Positions 24,901 to 33,587 of a stretch of 64,000 bases of DNA are shown here, piece by piece (the stretch's first letter is position 1; each line of letters opens with the position of its first letter). The notes below the pieces were generated by a model that saw nothing but the letters and a program-made list of their open reading frames with translations, did no database searches and was not told the DNA's origin. Source of the DNA: Sinonovacula constricta (taxonomy: Eukaryota; Mollusca; Bivalvia; Cardiida; Solecurtidae). The DNA lies in the NCBI GenBank assembly GCA_007844125.1, contig CM017572.1, forward strand, positions 42,865,164 to 42,929,163, read 5' to 3'. The position numbers and the translations under genes are program-made.

Positions 24901-27900
24901 CATTTTTAAGGTCATATTTATGTCTGTTGAAAGGTCAGAGGATTTTGTTAATTTCAGTCTTTCTATACCAGTGGTATTGACCTTTGTCCGCATATACTTG
25001 CAGAAAAACACTCCAGATTGCTAAACAGCTGGGTGACAAGGCCCTGGAGGCCCAGGCCTGCTACAGCCTAGGGAACACATACACATTATTAAAGGATTAT
25101 GACAAGGCAATAGACTACCACATGAAACATCTCCAGATTGCCCAAGAGCTCAAGGATCGTGTGGGAGAAGGGCGAGCATGTTGGAGCCTGGGCAATGCTC
25201 ACACGGCTCTAGGCATGAACGAACAGGCTATACAGTTTGCAAGCAAACACCTTGAAATCTCTAAAGAGGTGAGGGGTTTTTGTAGGCATGTTTAATGGGT
25301 TATTGAGTGGTGTTTCAGAGAGTTTCATTTACAAGTCAAGATTAAGAGGTTTTATGTTATACAGTTGGCATTAAACATTTTGACATTTGAATGGAGGCTT
25401 TGATGTGTTTATTTATTGATTGTTTGAAAATTAAATGTGTTATAAATAGACTCTCAAATCTATACTGGTTGTCATAGGCTTGAAGGAGGTTTTGCGTTCG
25501 CTCCTAACCATAGCCATTCAGACCATTACCATATCTGACATATTATTGAACATATCCACACAACAAAAAATGATTCAATATTAACGTTGCCCCCAACAAA
25601 CAAACTGTACCTTTAAATATTTTATAGTTATCTTATATCAAACCTAGAAGTACCGCTTAATTTTGACAGTTATGTTTCACATATAACAAACTTTTTCGCT
25701 TTCATCTTTTTCCAGCTTATTGTTGTCTTGTTCCGCAGATAAGTATGTAACATTGTACTTTATAAAAACTCAGATAGGAGATGAGACAGGTCAGGTGACA
25801 GCCCAGATGAACCTAGCAGACCTGCGGTCCGTGTTGGGTATCTCTGCTGGCCGCAGGGATGACATGAAGGGTGAACAGACTGACCAGGCAGACGTAGGCA
25901 TGTGTAAGTATAATTTGGGCATTGCTGTTAGACACAATATTATAACAACTTACTATTTCTTTTCAACCTTCTAGGTATAACCAGTCCTCAGATAGTAAAT
26001 TTGGTGCAGTTTGCAGTAAATAGTCTTGACTAATGAGTAACAATTTTCATGTTGTGTGTTATTACGCTAGTGTATACAACATAAATAGAACTTATGATGA
26101 AGGGTTGTTGTTAAAACAGAGCCTAAATCTGTTCGGATTTTTGAATTAAAATATAAAAAAAAAGATTCATATAATGTTCTATTGTAAAAAAATTTCTCAT
26201 CAGATCGACGCCAGTTGTCATCAGTATCCTCATTGTCACGACGACACAGTATGGAGAGAATGGAACTGATGAAACTGACCCCTGATAAACGAGAAGATGC
26301 CCCACAGTCTAATGGTGGCGCCCGCCCGAAGGTACCTAAGGTTACGAAATCCATGAGTGTGGCATCAGATGCTTTGAATCAGTCACAAAGTTTGAGAGAC
26401 GAGGTATGCATTTTTACAATATCTCTTCAGTCATCGAGAAATGTTTTTCATAATGGGAAAATGTCACTTTCTTGGACAAAATCAGTGTGACATTGTTAAA
26501 ATTAATGTGAATAATTTTAAAATTTCAATGCGATGCTTAGTGTGACATTTTTGAGAATTTGAGAGGTAAGAGGGGCGGGGATTTTTTCTTGGTGTCGGCG
26601 AAGTTGAGAAAGATCAAAAGAACTTCTCAGTGGTAATTCAAGAAAAGATTAAGCAGTCATTGATCAGTTCATCTAATTGTCTCTCACTATTCTAACACAA
26701 ACAACATGTGAATGGAGTCACATATGCACAATGCAAGCCCAGATATTTGGGGAAATTGGAAAAAAATCAGTCCACATCACAGCTGCAAATGAAAATTTTT
26801 AAACTCACTGTGTTGGTAATTACAATGGAAAAATGTTGGGTCCCTGGGATCCAGTACCTGGAGAAATGTGGGATCCCATACAAAGTCCACCCAGTCACTA
26901 TAATATTGTACCCTCTGTGCCAGCGCTGCATATTGCACATTGCATTAACACATTACCATCTTTAAACAAAGGATCATATAATCTGAGATTGGAAATTACG
27001 AACATGTTTACGTTGTTGTTTTTTCCTGGAACTGGTAAAGCCATTTTGTCAGTATCCAGTACAGTGCTCATAACTATGCAACTGCAACTGGTTTCCATTA
27101 ATACGCGATAAATTGCTTACCACTTACTCACGTTTATGAAGAACCAGTCTAGACAGCGATACATTTATCTTACGTAACAACCACTAGTAGTATTTCACAG
27201 GCTTTTTTTAGTTCATTGAAAATTGCTTTACATTTTCAGAAAACATATTGAACTGCAAGTAAGGAATATTTATGTTGCATCCCCGGGACACGTGTCACAG
27301 GCAATTTCACTGCATATGTTGATATGAATCATAATCGCAAATACTGACTTATACATTCCTCCTTAATAGTAAAGAACAATTTGAGTGTACAAATGTAATG
27401 GAAAAACACTCCTGTGTGTATTCAATTTTCTCTGCAAGATTATTGAATATACCTTTGAAACACATATACATCGAGAATTGATTTGTAGCGTCTCTCATAA
27501 TATAGAAAGAACTGAGATAAATGATGATTTGACCTACAGGCCTGTGGCAAAGAAAAAGATCAGATGGTCTATCAGACTAGTTAGCCATAAACAATATGTA
27601 ACAACGTTTCTTTTATTTCTTTTGTAATGGCCCCATAATTAATATAGAAAAAAAATGTGCTTTAAAACCATCATTCGCTTCAAATGAAGAATTCATTAAA
27701 GTCTGCTTCTTTCTCAAGGAGAAAATGTGAAAACAATGTGTTTGATCTTTTTCTTAATTGTCAGATTTTAATATGAAATATTTTTTTATGATCAATTAAT
27801 AAACAGATCCAAGTAATTTTCAGCACAATGGTTATATGTAGTTAATAAATAAAAAAAAAAAAACAATGTTCATGTTGGTATAAGCATTCTGAAGCAGAAA

Positions 27901-30900
27901 GCGGGGTAACAGAGAGTTTAGACCTGATTTTTTTCTATCAAACAACAATAGTTAATGATACCTGAAAAGATATTGCAAAATACTGTTGAATAATGTCTTG
28001 TGCATCTTTGTAGGAAGTGGAACTTATGGTACAAGCATCGTTCCATATCTGAGCCATTAACACAGTTTGCTATTTTAAACTCAAAAAACCACATGACCAA
28101 TTTTAAAATCACGTTTTCACCATCCAGGTAATTCATGTTCAGTCAGTATCTATTTTAGCAAATATCCTTATCATGCTTATGTTTAGCTTTGAAACAGATG
28201 AACATTGAGAACGTTTCTTTTCCTATTTGTTATGTTTATAAATTGAAGTTTTATTTAAAATCTTCTTTATTTAGATGAAAGCATGAGTTTATGCATAAAA
28301 TTTTCTCAAATTCCCCAAAACAGGGTTAAGGTTTTGTTTATTATATTTAATATAGGCAAACTGTTGGATTTCACCTTTAATTTTATATAAAAAAAAAAAG
28401 TTAACCAAATATGCTCAAAGGAAGATAACTATTTTAGAAAATGTATTGGTGTCATTCTTAGATGCTCTCCCCTGAGGATGATGGCTTCTTTGACTTACTG
28501 AGTAAGTTCCAAGGCCGGAGAATAGATGAACAACGATGTAGCCTGAAAATATCTGACACAAACAAGAACGGCCTCAAGTCAGAACAGAAAAAGACAGAAG
28601 TTCGCGAGGAGAAACCTAAAACAAAGGGTAAGATTATAATTGGTAGTATTTCTTGTGATTATTTATTGGTATGTATTTAGGCCCCATCCCACTTCCCATT
28701 CAAGAAAGTCCTAATGTTTTGCATCTGTAGACAGCTTTGTTTCCAATATATATCTAGAGAATGTGTGAGCCCTCTATACTCAAATTAGGTAGAGACATTG
28801 GTCTTGGAGACTACAACAGCCAATGTTGTTGTTTTTTAAATAACAATTATTAAGTTAACAACAATTAAATAAGCCAAACAATGGTCCAGCACTGGTTTCA
28901 GTCCCAGGTAATTCTGGTTCCCCCTCAGATTAGGAAACAATGGTTGCCATGGAGTTTCTGTTCGCTTTAAATTTTACAATAAATCTAAAGCTAACTAAAG
29001 AGGATAGCCTATTTATTGAACATATTGGATCTAACAAATATAAAAACAAATGTCTGCTCATTTTGTAATTTAATATTTTTCCTTGTTTATACATGTAATT
29101 ATAATATGAAAATTGACCTGGTGGATGTGTTTGTTGGATGATGGCCTGCATTTAATTATCGTAATATTTGATTTGCATAATGTGTCTAAGGATTCATAAA
29201 GGACCATTTTTTTCTTTTATCTCAAAAACCTGTTGTTTTTATAGTTTTATAAGCAGGTTATGACAGGTAGTGAATACTTAAAAGTTTAATGTCTATATGG
29301 TTAGATGAAAGCCACTTTTACAGTAGGGAGATGCAGATCAAGAACAGTACTGTGATACTCAACATACTGGAGGTCCTGGGTTCGATCCCAGGCCGCAACA
29401 TAGTCATTAAAAATGGTATTATTATAGCTCCCTTGCTAACGCTCCAGCAAATATAAGGGTTGTTCCACGACTGGTTGGCCCGGTGTCAGGATCATGTGAC
29501 TGGGTGTGGTATCATGCCCTGTGTTCACAGCATGCCATACACAGTGAAGGCAGCACTATATCTGCTTTAAGTGGACACTATCTCCAACTGAAATACTGTT
29601 GGTGGGAATATAAACCCTGTTAACAAAGAAACAAACAGTACTGTAATAACCTTATTATACATATATTCTTGGTCTAGGGTACTTGGATTTAACACTTCTT
29701 TATGCAGTGTGACTAGGTCATTTAGTTATTAAACCTTTTTGTACAGATGCTAGCTTTTTGGTTAGGCAATTTAAAAACATTTTAATATGACAGATTCTAG
29801 AAAACCCATTAACAAATGTTTCTATCATAGTTTAACTTTTCCTGTACATTTAATGTTTAAATTTACCTTATGTGAGATGATGATTTGACTGAAAAGCAAT
29901 TATTTTTTAAATTGCAAATAAAAATGCAAAACCACTTAATTTAAGCATATGTATATATGTCTTGTTTTCTTTACTCTTCAAAGGGGAGGGTGTCAATATT
30001 GTTTTGCATAGAAGTCTGTAGATTAGTCGTTTCCTGGTTACAACTATTAATGTCTAAACCCTAGTGCCGTCAGCCTGATAGACCAATCGATATGTAGGTT
30101 AACCATATCCATTTTGTGGTCATTGGTGCTGCAGTATGAAAATTGAAAAGGTCCTATGAGAACTTTGGTGTGCTATAAACTTGAACTACCACTAGACAGA
30201 GGCACTTACACATGGTACTATAAAACAGCCCAATACATTGAGATATTACACACATAGAGTAAAACCAAGAGTTAGTGCCATGGTATAAGCAGTTGGTAAA
30301 AAGACCAACTAGGCTTCATAAACCTGGTTACACAGAGAGTTGTTTATAATCAACCAGAGTTTAAGACTATCCAAGCTGGAATGTTGTAACATCAGTCATT
30401 TGTGTATATGGCTTGTATTAAGCTGTACTGTCACTTCCCATCCTGACATAATTTCCCAAAGTTCTGGCCGACTGTTGATTTGATCCACAACCTGATAGGA
30501 ATAATTCCAGCTGACCTGCATCCTTGGTTTGTGACACTGATTCTACTCAAACTGTAGGGTGTCTTACTGCCACCTATAATAGTCATCCTTGCCATGACGG
30601 CCATATTAGTTAGCTGTCTCTATGGCTTTAAACAATTACACCACAAAAAAGGTTCCAACTTTTGTCTATCATTGTGACAAGTGCATGGTGTTGTTTCATA
30701 ATGTCTATCAATTTCTTTAATTGTGTTCATGTTCTTTCAAAAAATGCTGCTTAATTGATTTTGAAAACATGGTAAGTTTCGGTTTACACAAGGTCTTTCA
30801 ATTTAAATATTGGATCTTGTATTATTCTTTTATACAACTTTTCAATGCTGATATTTCTAGCCTTGCTCACTATTGTGTCAAAACCTCTCCACTATACGTC

Positions 30901-33488
30901 ACTCTCCTGAAAATGGTTCATTTGAAGAGATCCACTCTATTAATTCACATGTCTTGCTGCTTGTTCTATTTCAAAAATGAGATACATGTATTGCATATTC
31001 TTTTGTTTTCTCCACTGATATTATATTTCTTAGTTCACTTGTAAGATAGTGAACATTAACTATTGTTTAGGGCCTTAAACTAATACATTGGCATATTGTA
31101 TTTCATAATCATTATAAAATTTGAAGTACAATTGTAGAGAGTTGAATTTAAATCGTAATTATTTTTGGTGAATCATTTAGTAAAAACAAACTTCTGTACT
31201 AAACACTAACAAAACTTCATCTTCCAATTGAGAAACACAACTTTTGTTCTGGTGGACCTGATAGCACAACTGTGCTCGTGCATCGGCTCTAGGTTTGGAC
31301 AGACCTAGGTTTGATTCTGGTCTGTGACATGTCAGTCATAAAAAATGGTAGTGCAATAGCTCCCTTGCTAATGCTCAAGCTAATATAAGGATAGTTCTAC
31401 GACTGATTGGCCCATTGTCGGGATAATGTGACTGGGTGTGGTATCATGCCAGGTGTTCACAGCATGCTATACACAGTGAAGGCAGCACTATATCTGCTTC
31501 AAGTGGACACTGTCTCCAGATAACTGAAATACTGTTGGTGGGACAATAAACCTAATAAACAAATAAACAAACTTTAGTTGTTGTTTTTTTTCTCATGCAA
31601 TAATAATCACGTGTAGTGATCATTTTCTGTTATGTTTCTTCGAAACACTTTTGGCTTGGATATTTATTTGGCATAAAACTGTTTCAATTAAGTTTTATGT
31701 TTCACTTAGTTGCATGACAAATGATCTTTTATCTCACTCACAAATCAGCTTTATTATTGCCATTGTATTTAAGGAAAACTGAATAAAAATATGTCAAGTT
31801 GTGAGTCATTTATCTAGTAAATTTTAATAGTTTGAATGTGAAAGTACTTAGGTAATATATAATCAAGATCTCCATTTTTGAGAAGTATATCAACAACTGT
31901 AATATAATAATTATATATAAATATATTTTAAAACAAATGGAGCCATTTAAAGTCCTCTTTCCCTTAAAAAAAATATCTAGTTTTTTCCCATTCCTCTTTG
32001 TCAAAGGCTCCTTCCCCTTTCTCAGAAAAAACACACCCTTGTTACAGTATCAGATATTATGAAACACCTTGAAAAAACTGCTGTACTATAATCAGGTTAG
32101 CTGGACATAATGATATGTCTGTATAGAACCACAAGTACACCGCAGGTTAGCTAACCTACTAATGTGTAGGCCATTGGTTCGACTCAGACATAAGCCTGGG
32201 GTCTTCCTCCACCAATAATTAGTGACCATAATTGTGTTGGTGCAATGTAACAAAACAAATTAATCATTTGCAACCAGAGAGGAAATAAGAGATCTGTTTT
32301 ATAAGTTTCCTCATCACATCACTATTTCTTCCTCCAACCACACAGCCTCAACCCCGGAGAGTGAACTGTTCCTAGATATGGTGGCAGGTATCCAGGGCTC
32401 ACGCATGAATGACCAGCGGGCCGTGTTACCCCAGTTTCCCGGCCTCAACTCCCAGGCGGTCATCAACCAGTATCTTCGACAGCCCATGACCAATGATGTT
32501 CCAGACGACAGCTTCTTCGAGATGCTCATGCGATGTCAGGTTAGTCGACACTAACAACAGCTTTTCTCTACAAAAGCAAGATGAAAGGTTTAATGGAATA
32601 AAAGATAGATTAAATCTGTTTGAGTTTTTGTTTTAATAAAAATAGATAAAATAATTTAAAAGTAAACATTTATTCAGAATGCTTGGGTTATTTAACATTT
32701 AGGACAGAATTTCTTACATGCTAGTTAAATGTTGTGTTCAGTCATTTGAAGTTAGTGTCAGTTTTATATCATTCCCTTTAGTTAATACATGGTTTTCAAT
32801 TAAGCACATAATAATTTTTTTAAGGTAGACACAATTGACATCTTTTGTTCCTTAATATATCTGAATGTATGTGTTGTTTGTTAAATCATGATTTTTTTTC
32901 ACAATCAACACCACTTAAGTAAATAGTAATCACAGTTTTTTGTAAGCTGTTCATGTTTCATCTTATTGAAGTACATGGCGGTGCCTGTGGCCAAGTGGTT
33001 AGAGTTGCTGATTTGTAATTCCTTAGCCACTCACTAGATTGGTTTCAGTCCTGGTCTGGGCGTGAACTTTCATGTGGGATGGTATTACAGCTGACCTGTA
33101 TTGCAACGGTTGTTCTACCCAGACCTATGTCCACTATAACAATAATTGTGTCAGTGTGACGTAACAATAAAATAACAAACAAAACAATCAACAGCTTTTA
33201 AGTGAAAACGAATTACGGCTTTTTGTAGGTGTTTTATTTCATTTTCCAATTTATCAAAAATTAATCTTAACTTTTATCTTTGTCCAGGGTTCCCGCATAG
33301 ATGCCCAGCGTAGTGCGCTTCCACACCACAGCCTGCCTGCGCCGACAGTTCCTGATGAAGATTTTTTCAGTTTAATTCAGAAAGTCCAGTCTAGCCGTCT
33401 TGAAGAACAGCGGACCAGTTTACCAAATTCAGAGACTGAGGAGCAAACTCCGCCCCTTACATCGCGGGGCTCCAAGAAGAAAAAGTGA
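3692..33488 (+). CDS. GPSM2: GPSM2/LGN/Pins, G-protein-signalling modulator (11 coding exons)
   Basis: The eleven exons listed below join in one frame to give 631 aa; vertebrate GPSM2 is about 680 aa. Residues 1 to ~360 are tandem TPRs with repeated LGN motifs. The linker has RRHSMERMELMKLTP at residues 391-405. Four GoLoco motifs lie at about 451-473, 505-528, 553-576 and 588-610, each with the FF/LF...Q...R...(D/E)xQR pattern. The family binds NuMA/Mud, Inscuteable and related partners through the TPRs. It binds Gai/o-GDP through the GoLoco motifs as a guanine-nucleotide dissociation inhibitor, so it anchors spindle-orienting force generators at the cell cortex. Four GoLocos match vertebrate GPSM1/2; Drosophila Pins has three. 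The start chosen is the first ATG after the splice acceptor, and it aligns with a conserved (M)xxxC(M/L)ELALEGERL start. GPSM1 is the main alternative; the single gene probably predates that vertebrate split. Confidence 0.95.
4255..4320 (+). repeat. 32-bp direct duplication
   Basis: Two adjacent near-identical copies of a 32-bp unit containing ATATAGGTGCTTTATTAGAG followed by TCACATCTAT. A small recent tandem duplication. Confidence 0.85.
4440..5275 (+). repeat. Degenerate ~145-bp tandem repeat
   Basis: About four recognisable plus-strand units, and two shorter relics after 5090, share the ordered words AACTCCAA..ATCAAAGCTATTG, CTTGAAACTTC, GTGGATAGATCTCATTGAGA, AGAGTGCAGTGCACAAGA and CATCACTCTG, ending in TTATTCCCC. 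Units have drifted heavily, so this is an old array. It is not coding. Confidence 0.75.
7200..8480. repeat. 51-bp minisatellite (about 24 units)
   Basis: The unit is 51 bp and contains AAAGCAAAGAAATCTGCCTT followed by TAAATGCCACAGGTCTGTTG and TAGAGTGAATT. The central units (about 7320-8150) are nearly identical, and the flanks (7200-7320, 8150-8480) are degenerate, as expected when unequal exchange homogenises the middle. Because 51 is divisible by three and the unit lacks a stop in one minus frame, a spurious 322-aa reading frame (GRFLCFNSLYNRPVAFK repeats) runs through it. Confidence 0.95.
8740..9115 (+). repeat. SINE family 2, copy 2 (diverged)
   Basis: Shares AATGGTAGTGATATAGATCC, GATAATGCGACTGGGTGTGG, TGCTTCAAGTGGGCATC and an A-rich tail with AAACAAAAACAAACCAAC with the other family 2 copies. 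The 5' end is eroded. A C/T-rich insertion precedes the tail. Confidence 0.65.
10110..10800 (+). repeat. Old degenerate repeat, ~190-bp spacing
   Basis: Phrases such as TTGGAGTTATTGCCC, GTCAATTTTGATGAAAC and CAGTTGATTGTCTACAG recur at about 190-bp spacing (10255, 10390, 10570, 10795). The units are strongly diverged and boundaries are uncertain. Confidence 0.5.
12996..13165 (-). repeat. SINE family 1, copy 2 (minus strand, partial)
   Basis: Read on the minus strand it contains TTGTTACTCCTCAGACGCAG, a GTGAGAAATTTCATG word, CAGCTAACCTGCAGAGCC, TGGTGGTTCTACCCAGAC and AAACTGGATGTTG, in the order of family 1. The tRNA-like head is mostly lost. Confidence 0.7.
13260..14575. repeat. 36-bp minisatellite (about 36 units)
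   Basis: The unit is 36 bp with core AGTTTAAGCCTTGTCCAAGG followed by TTTTAGGGCCAACGGG. It lies just upstream of GPSM2 exon 2. Variants (GGTCAAAGG versus GGGCCAA; GTGCATTTTAGCC) recur in blocks, indicating higher-order duplications; for example 13975-14010 resembles 14155-14190. The period is divisible by three and both strands stay open for 200 or more codons, which I read as an artefact of the repeat. Confidence 0.95.
14887..15022 (+). CDS. GPSM2: GPSM2 coding exon 2 (TPR 2)
   Basis: The acceptor TTGCAG is at 14881-14886 and the donor GTACAG follows 15022. The first base completes an Arg codon with exon 1, giving LARTLGDRVGEAKASGNLGN. It includes the TPR word GNTLKVLGKFDEAIACC. Length 136 nt, ending in phase 0. 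The long 11-kb intron 1 separates it from exon 1. Confidence 0.95.
15290..16240 (+). repeat. Left terminal inverted repeat of the Academ-like element
   Basis: Matches 20336-21295 in reverse complement from GGAGCC at the outer end to ...CTTATCTATGAGTGC at the inner end. Internally it has four diverged sub-repeats of roughly 140-150 bp with the words CTTAAGAAGGGCCTAAG, TTCACAT(C)TCGAGTACATC and CACCAAACCT. So each TIR is itself built from tandem units. Confidence 0.9.
16882..20357 (-). pseudogene. Academ-like transposase / XPG-type nuclease gene, frame-broken
   Basis: Successive minus-strand frames at 20357-19665, 19619-19266, 19342-18764, 18800-18438, 18285-17872, 17832-17134 and 17130-16882 together resemble one long protein. 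The N-part has MGLAFDNYDEFTQTLSGADT. The middle has NHPNYSRWLTKFQHDL and DLTLEQTINADAASR, a signature of a large uncharacterised invertebrate transposon-protein family. The 17832-17134 segment has HEEADT (residues 32-37), DTDIDVLL (61-68) and FHAFTGSDYTSAF (114-126), placed like the acidic metal-binding motifs of XPG-I/FEN1 nucleases. The tail is very acidic (EDDDSDAEELEDSDEEQ). Damage includes a 20-bp C run at 19634 and a TGA at 17134-17136 that cuts an otherwise continuous frame. Some breaks could be introns. The first segment lacks an ATG at its head. Confidence 0.7.
19634..19653 (+). repeat. Poly-C tract (20 C)
   Basis: A homopolymer of 20 cytosines inside the transposon gene, between its first and second reading-frame segments. 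It disrupts the coding frame and may be expanded or mis-sized in the assembly. Confidence 0.9.
20336..21295 (-). repeat. Right terminal inverted repeat of the Academ-like element
   Basis: Inverted partner of 15290-16240. It carries about 9 extra bases near its inner end (GCATCAAAT when read on the minus strand). On the minus strand it contains an ATG-led stretch beginning ATGTCACAAGAAGTGCC that ends in a GTAAGC donor-like word. This could be the first coding exon of the element's gene, but that is speculative. Confidence 0.9.
22350..22580 (+). repeat. SINE family 2, copy 3 (internally deleted)
   Basis: Has GGTAGTGCTATTGTTAGAGT, a box-B-like AGATTTGAACCTGAGCTGC, the word ACTAGGTGTGGTATCATG, GAAGGCAGCACTGCTTCAAG, and the tail GATAAACCCAAGAAACAAAC. 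The TAGCTCCCTTGCTAA segment is missing. It ends about 60 bp before GPSM2 exon 3. Confidence 0.8.
22643..22785 (+). CDS. GPSM2: GPSM2 coding exon 3 (TPR 3 with proline/glycine insert)
   Basis: The acceptor TCTAG precedes ATAGGGGAGG and the donor is GTAAGT. It encodes IGEARALYNLGNVYHAKGK, then the family's characteristic insert (GNQDPGDFPPEV), then AAEYYE. The insert between TPR helices is also found in vertebrate LGN and supports orthology over a generic TPR protein. Ends in phase 2. Confidence 0.95.
22786..23301 (+). other. GPSM2 intron 3
   Basis: GTAAGT to TTTCAG, 516 bp. It holds a partial family 1 SINE near its 3' end; otherwise nothing is recognised. Confidence 0.85.
23125..23290 (+). 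repeat. SINE family 1, copy 3 (partial)
   Basis: Contains a box-B-like GGGTTTGAGTCCCATTCAGG, a TTCCTGGAAAGGTCTTAGG word, TTCCAAGACATATGCC and GAGGTCTTCCTCC. It lacks the 5' head and most of the tail. It lies within intron 3. Confidence 0.65.
23302..23425 (+). CDS. GPSM2: GPSM2 coding exon 4 (TPR 4)
   Basis: The acceptor TTTCAG ends at 23301 and the donor GTCAGT follows 23425. It encodes ANLSIVQELGDRAAQGRACG and NLGNTHYLLGNFTQAIIYHQE. The frame is continuous with exons 3 and 5. Confidence 0.95.
23684..23799 (+). CDS. GPSM2: GPSM2 coding exon 5 (TPR 5)
   Basis: The acceptor TTGTCAG ends at 23683 and the donor GTAAGG follows 23799. It encodes RLAIAREFGDKAAERRAYSN followed by LGNAHIFLGEFETAAEHYR, one of the most conserved LGN TPR stretches. 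Ends in phase 2. Confidence 0.95.
23800..25003 (+). other. GPSM2 intron 5 with 47-bp minisatellite
   Basis: GTAAGG to TTGCAG, 1204 bp. Half of it is the 47-bp array listed separately. The remainder is AT-rich and featureless. Confidence 0.85.
23962..24590. repeat. 47-bp minisatellite (about 13 units)
   Basis: The unit is 47 bp and contains GTCATATTCTCCTATTGCAT followed by GCACCAAACACAGTTGAAAT and CATGAAG. Two sub-types alternate in blocks (GCATGCACTAAACACGG and ACATGCATAGAACACAG), suggesting multi-unit duplications. The last unit at 24570-24590 is degenerate. Confidence 0.95.
25004..25268 (+). CDS. GPSM2: GPSM2 coding exon 6 (TPRs 6-7)
   Basis: The acceptor TTGCAG ends at 25003 and the donor GTGAGG follows 25268. 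This is the longest coding exon (265 nt). It encodes two TPRs with the words CYSLGNTYTLLKDYDKAIDY and GEGRACWSLGNAHTALG, ending HLEISKE. No stop or frame disruption. Confidence 0.95.
25269..25773 (+). other. GPSM2 intron 6
   Basis: GTGAGG to CTCAG, 505 bp. AT-rich; nothing recognised. Confidence 0.8.
25774..25903 (+). CDS. GPSM2: GPSM2 coding exon 7 (end of TPR array)
   Basis: The acceptor CTCAG ends at 25773 and the donor GTAAGT follows 25903. It encodes IGDETGQVTAQMNLADLRSV, then LGISAGRRDDMKG and a charged linker. The NL(A/S)DL...VLG pattern marks the last TPR helices in LGN proteins. Ends in phase 1. Confidence 0.92.
26204..26403 (+). CDS. GPSM2: GPSM2 coding exon 8 (linker, RRHSM motif)
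   Basis: The acceptor CATCAG ends at 26203 and the donor GTATGC follows 26403. It encodes a Ser-rich stretch and SRRHSMERMELMKLTPDK. In LGN/Pins the serine of this basic motif (Ser394 here, Ser401 in human) is a known aPKC phosphorylation site controlling Gai and 14-3-3 interaction. The rest is low-complexity linker, including KVPKVTKSMS. Confidence 0.93.
26404..28461 (+). other. GPSM2 intron 8
   Basis: GTATGC to TCTTAG, 2058 bp. AT-rich, with an A run near 27850. No repeat family or gene is recognised. Confidence 0.8.
28462..28627 (+). CDS. GPSM2: GPSM2 coding exon 9 (GoLoco 1)
   Basis: The acceptor TCTTAG ends at 28461 and the donor GTAAGA follows 28627. GoLoco 1 is DDGFFDLLSKFQGRRIDEQR, with the DEQR arginine finger that contacts nucleotide in Gai-GDP. 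A Lys/Glu-rich tail follows. Ends in phase 1. Confidence 0.95.
29340..29640 (+). repeat. SINE family 2, copy 4 (full-length)
   Basis: A box-B-like GGTTCGATCCCAGGCCGC near-perfectly matches the pol III B-box consensus. It is followed by TAGCTCCCTTGCTAACGC, GGATCATGTGACTGGGTGTG, GAAGGCAGCACTATATCTGC, CTGAAATACTGTTGGTGGG and the tail AACAAAGAAACAAACAG. Confidence 0.85.
31248..31580 (+). repeat. SINE family 2, copy 5 (full-length)
   Basis: Begins near GGTGGACCTGATAGCACAAC, then a box-B-like GGTTTGATTCTGGTCTGTG, TAGCTCCCTTGCTAATGC, GGATAATGTGACTGGGTGTG and GAAGGCAGCACTATATCTGC, and ends in AAACAAATAAACAAAC. It is the clearest guide to the 5' end of this family. Confidence 0.85.
32096..32265 (+). 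repeat. SINE family 1, copy 4 (partial)
   Basis: Contains GGTTCGACTCAGACATAAGC, GGGGTCTTCCTCCACCAATA, GACCATAATTGTGTTGGTGC and the tail AATGTAACAAAACAAA. The head is rearranged. It ends about 80 bp before exon 10. Confidence 0.7.
32346..32539 (+). CDS. GPSM2: GPSM2 coding exon 10 (GoLoco 2 and first half of GoLoco 3)
   Basis: The acceptor CCACACAG ends at 32345 and the donor GTTAGT follows 32539. GoLoco 2 is ESELFLDMVAGIQGSRMNDQR; FPGL follows shortly after. The exon ends inside GoLoco 3 (DDSFFEMLMRCQ), so intron 10 splits that motif at Q565/G566. Confidence 0.95.
32540..33287 (+). other. GPSM2 intron 10
   Basis: GTTAGT to TGTCCAG, 748 bp, splitting GoLoco 3. It contains the best preserved family 1 SINE. 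Confidence 0.85.
32973..33185 (+). repeat. SINE family 1, copy 5 (tRNA-derived, near full length)
   Basis: The head GGTGCCTGTGGCCAAGTGGT fits a tRNA A box (TGGCCAAGTGG), and GGTTTCAGTCCTGG fits a B box ~45 bp on. The body has GGTATTACAGCTGACCTG, GGTTGTTCTACCCAGACC and ATAATTGTGTCAGTGTGACG, with the tail TAACAATAAAATAACAAAC. The architecture (tRNA head, conserved body, short A-rich tail) is that of a tRNA-derived SINE. Confidence 0.85.
33288..33488 (+). CDS. GPSM2: GPSM2 coding exon 11 (GoLoco 3 end, GoLoco 4, stop)
   Basis: The acceptor TGTCCAG ends at 33287. The exon completes GoLoco 3 (GSRIDAQR) and carries GoLoco 4 (DEDFFSLIQKVQSSRLEEQR). It ends in a basic tail SKKKK and a TGA at 33486-33488. 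Confidence 0.95.
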   Translation, partial: GSRIDAQRSALPHHSLPAPTVPDEDFFSLIQKVQSSRLEEQRTSLPNSETEEQTPPLTSRGSKKKK

Positions 33489-33587
33489 CACTTGAAATTG
33501 TAGAATCTAGGATTTTAATATTTTGTGTGATTTATGGGGTTAATGGCCTGCTATTACTGTCATTATAAACAATAGAATGAGAATTGT

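Larger units (their letters stand above)
28628..32345 (+). other. GPSM2 intron 9
   Basis: GTAAGA to CACAG, 3718 bp. It carries two family 2 SINEs (29340, 31248) and a family 1 fragment (32096). The rest is AT-rich and unrecognised. Confidence 0.8.

Noticed and set aside
32973..33060. Possible tRNA gene
   Set aside because: A and B boxes are present but the acceptor and anticodon stems are not maintained, and the same head recurs with a SINE body.
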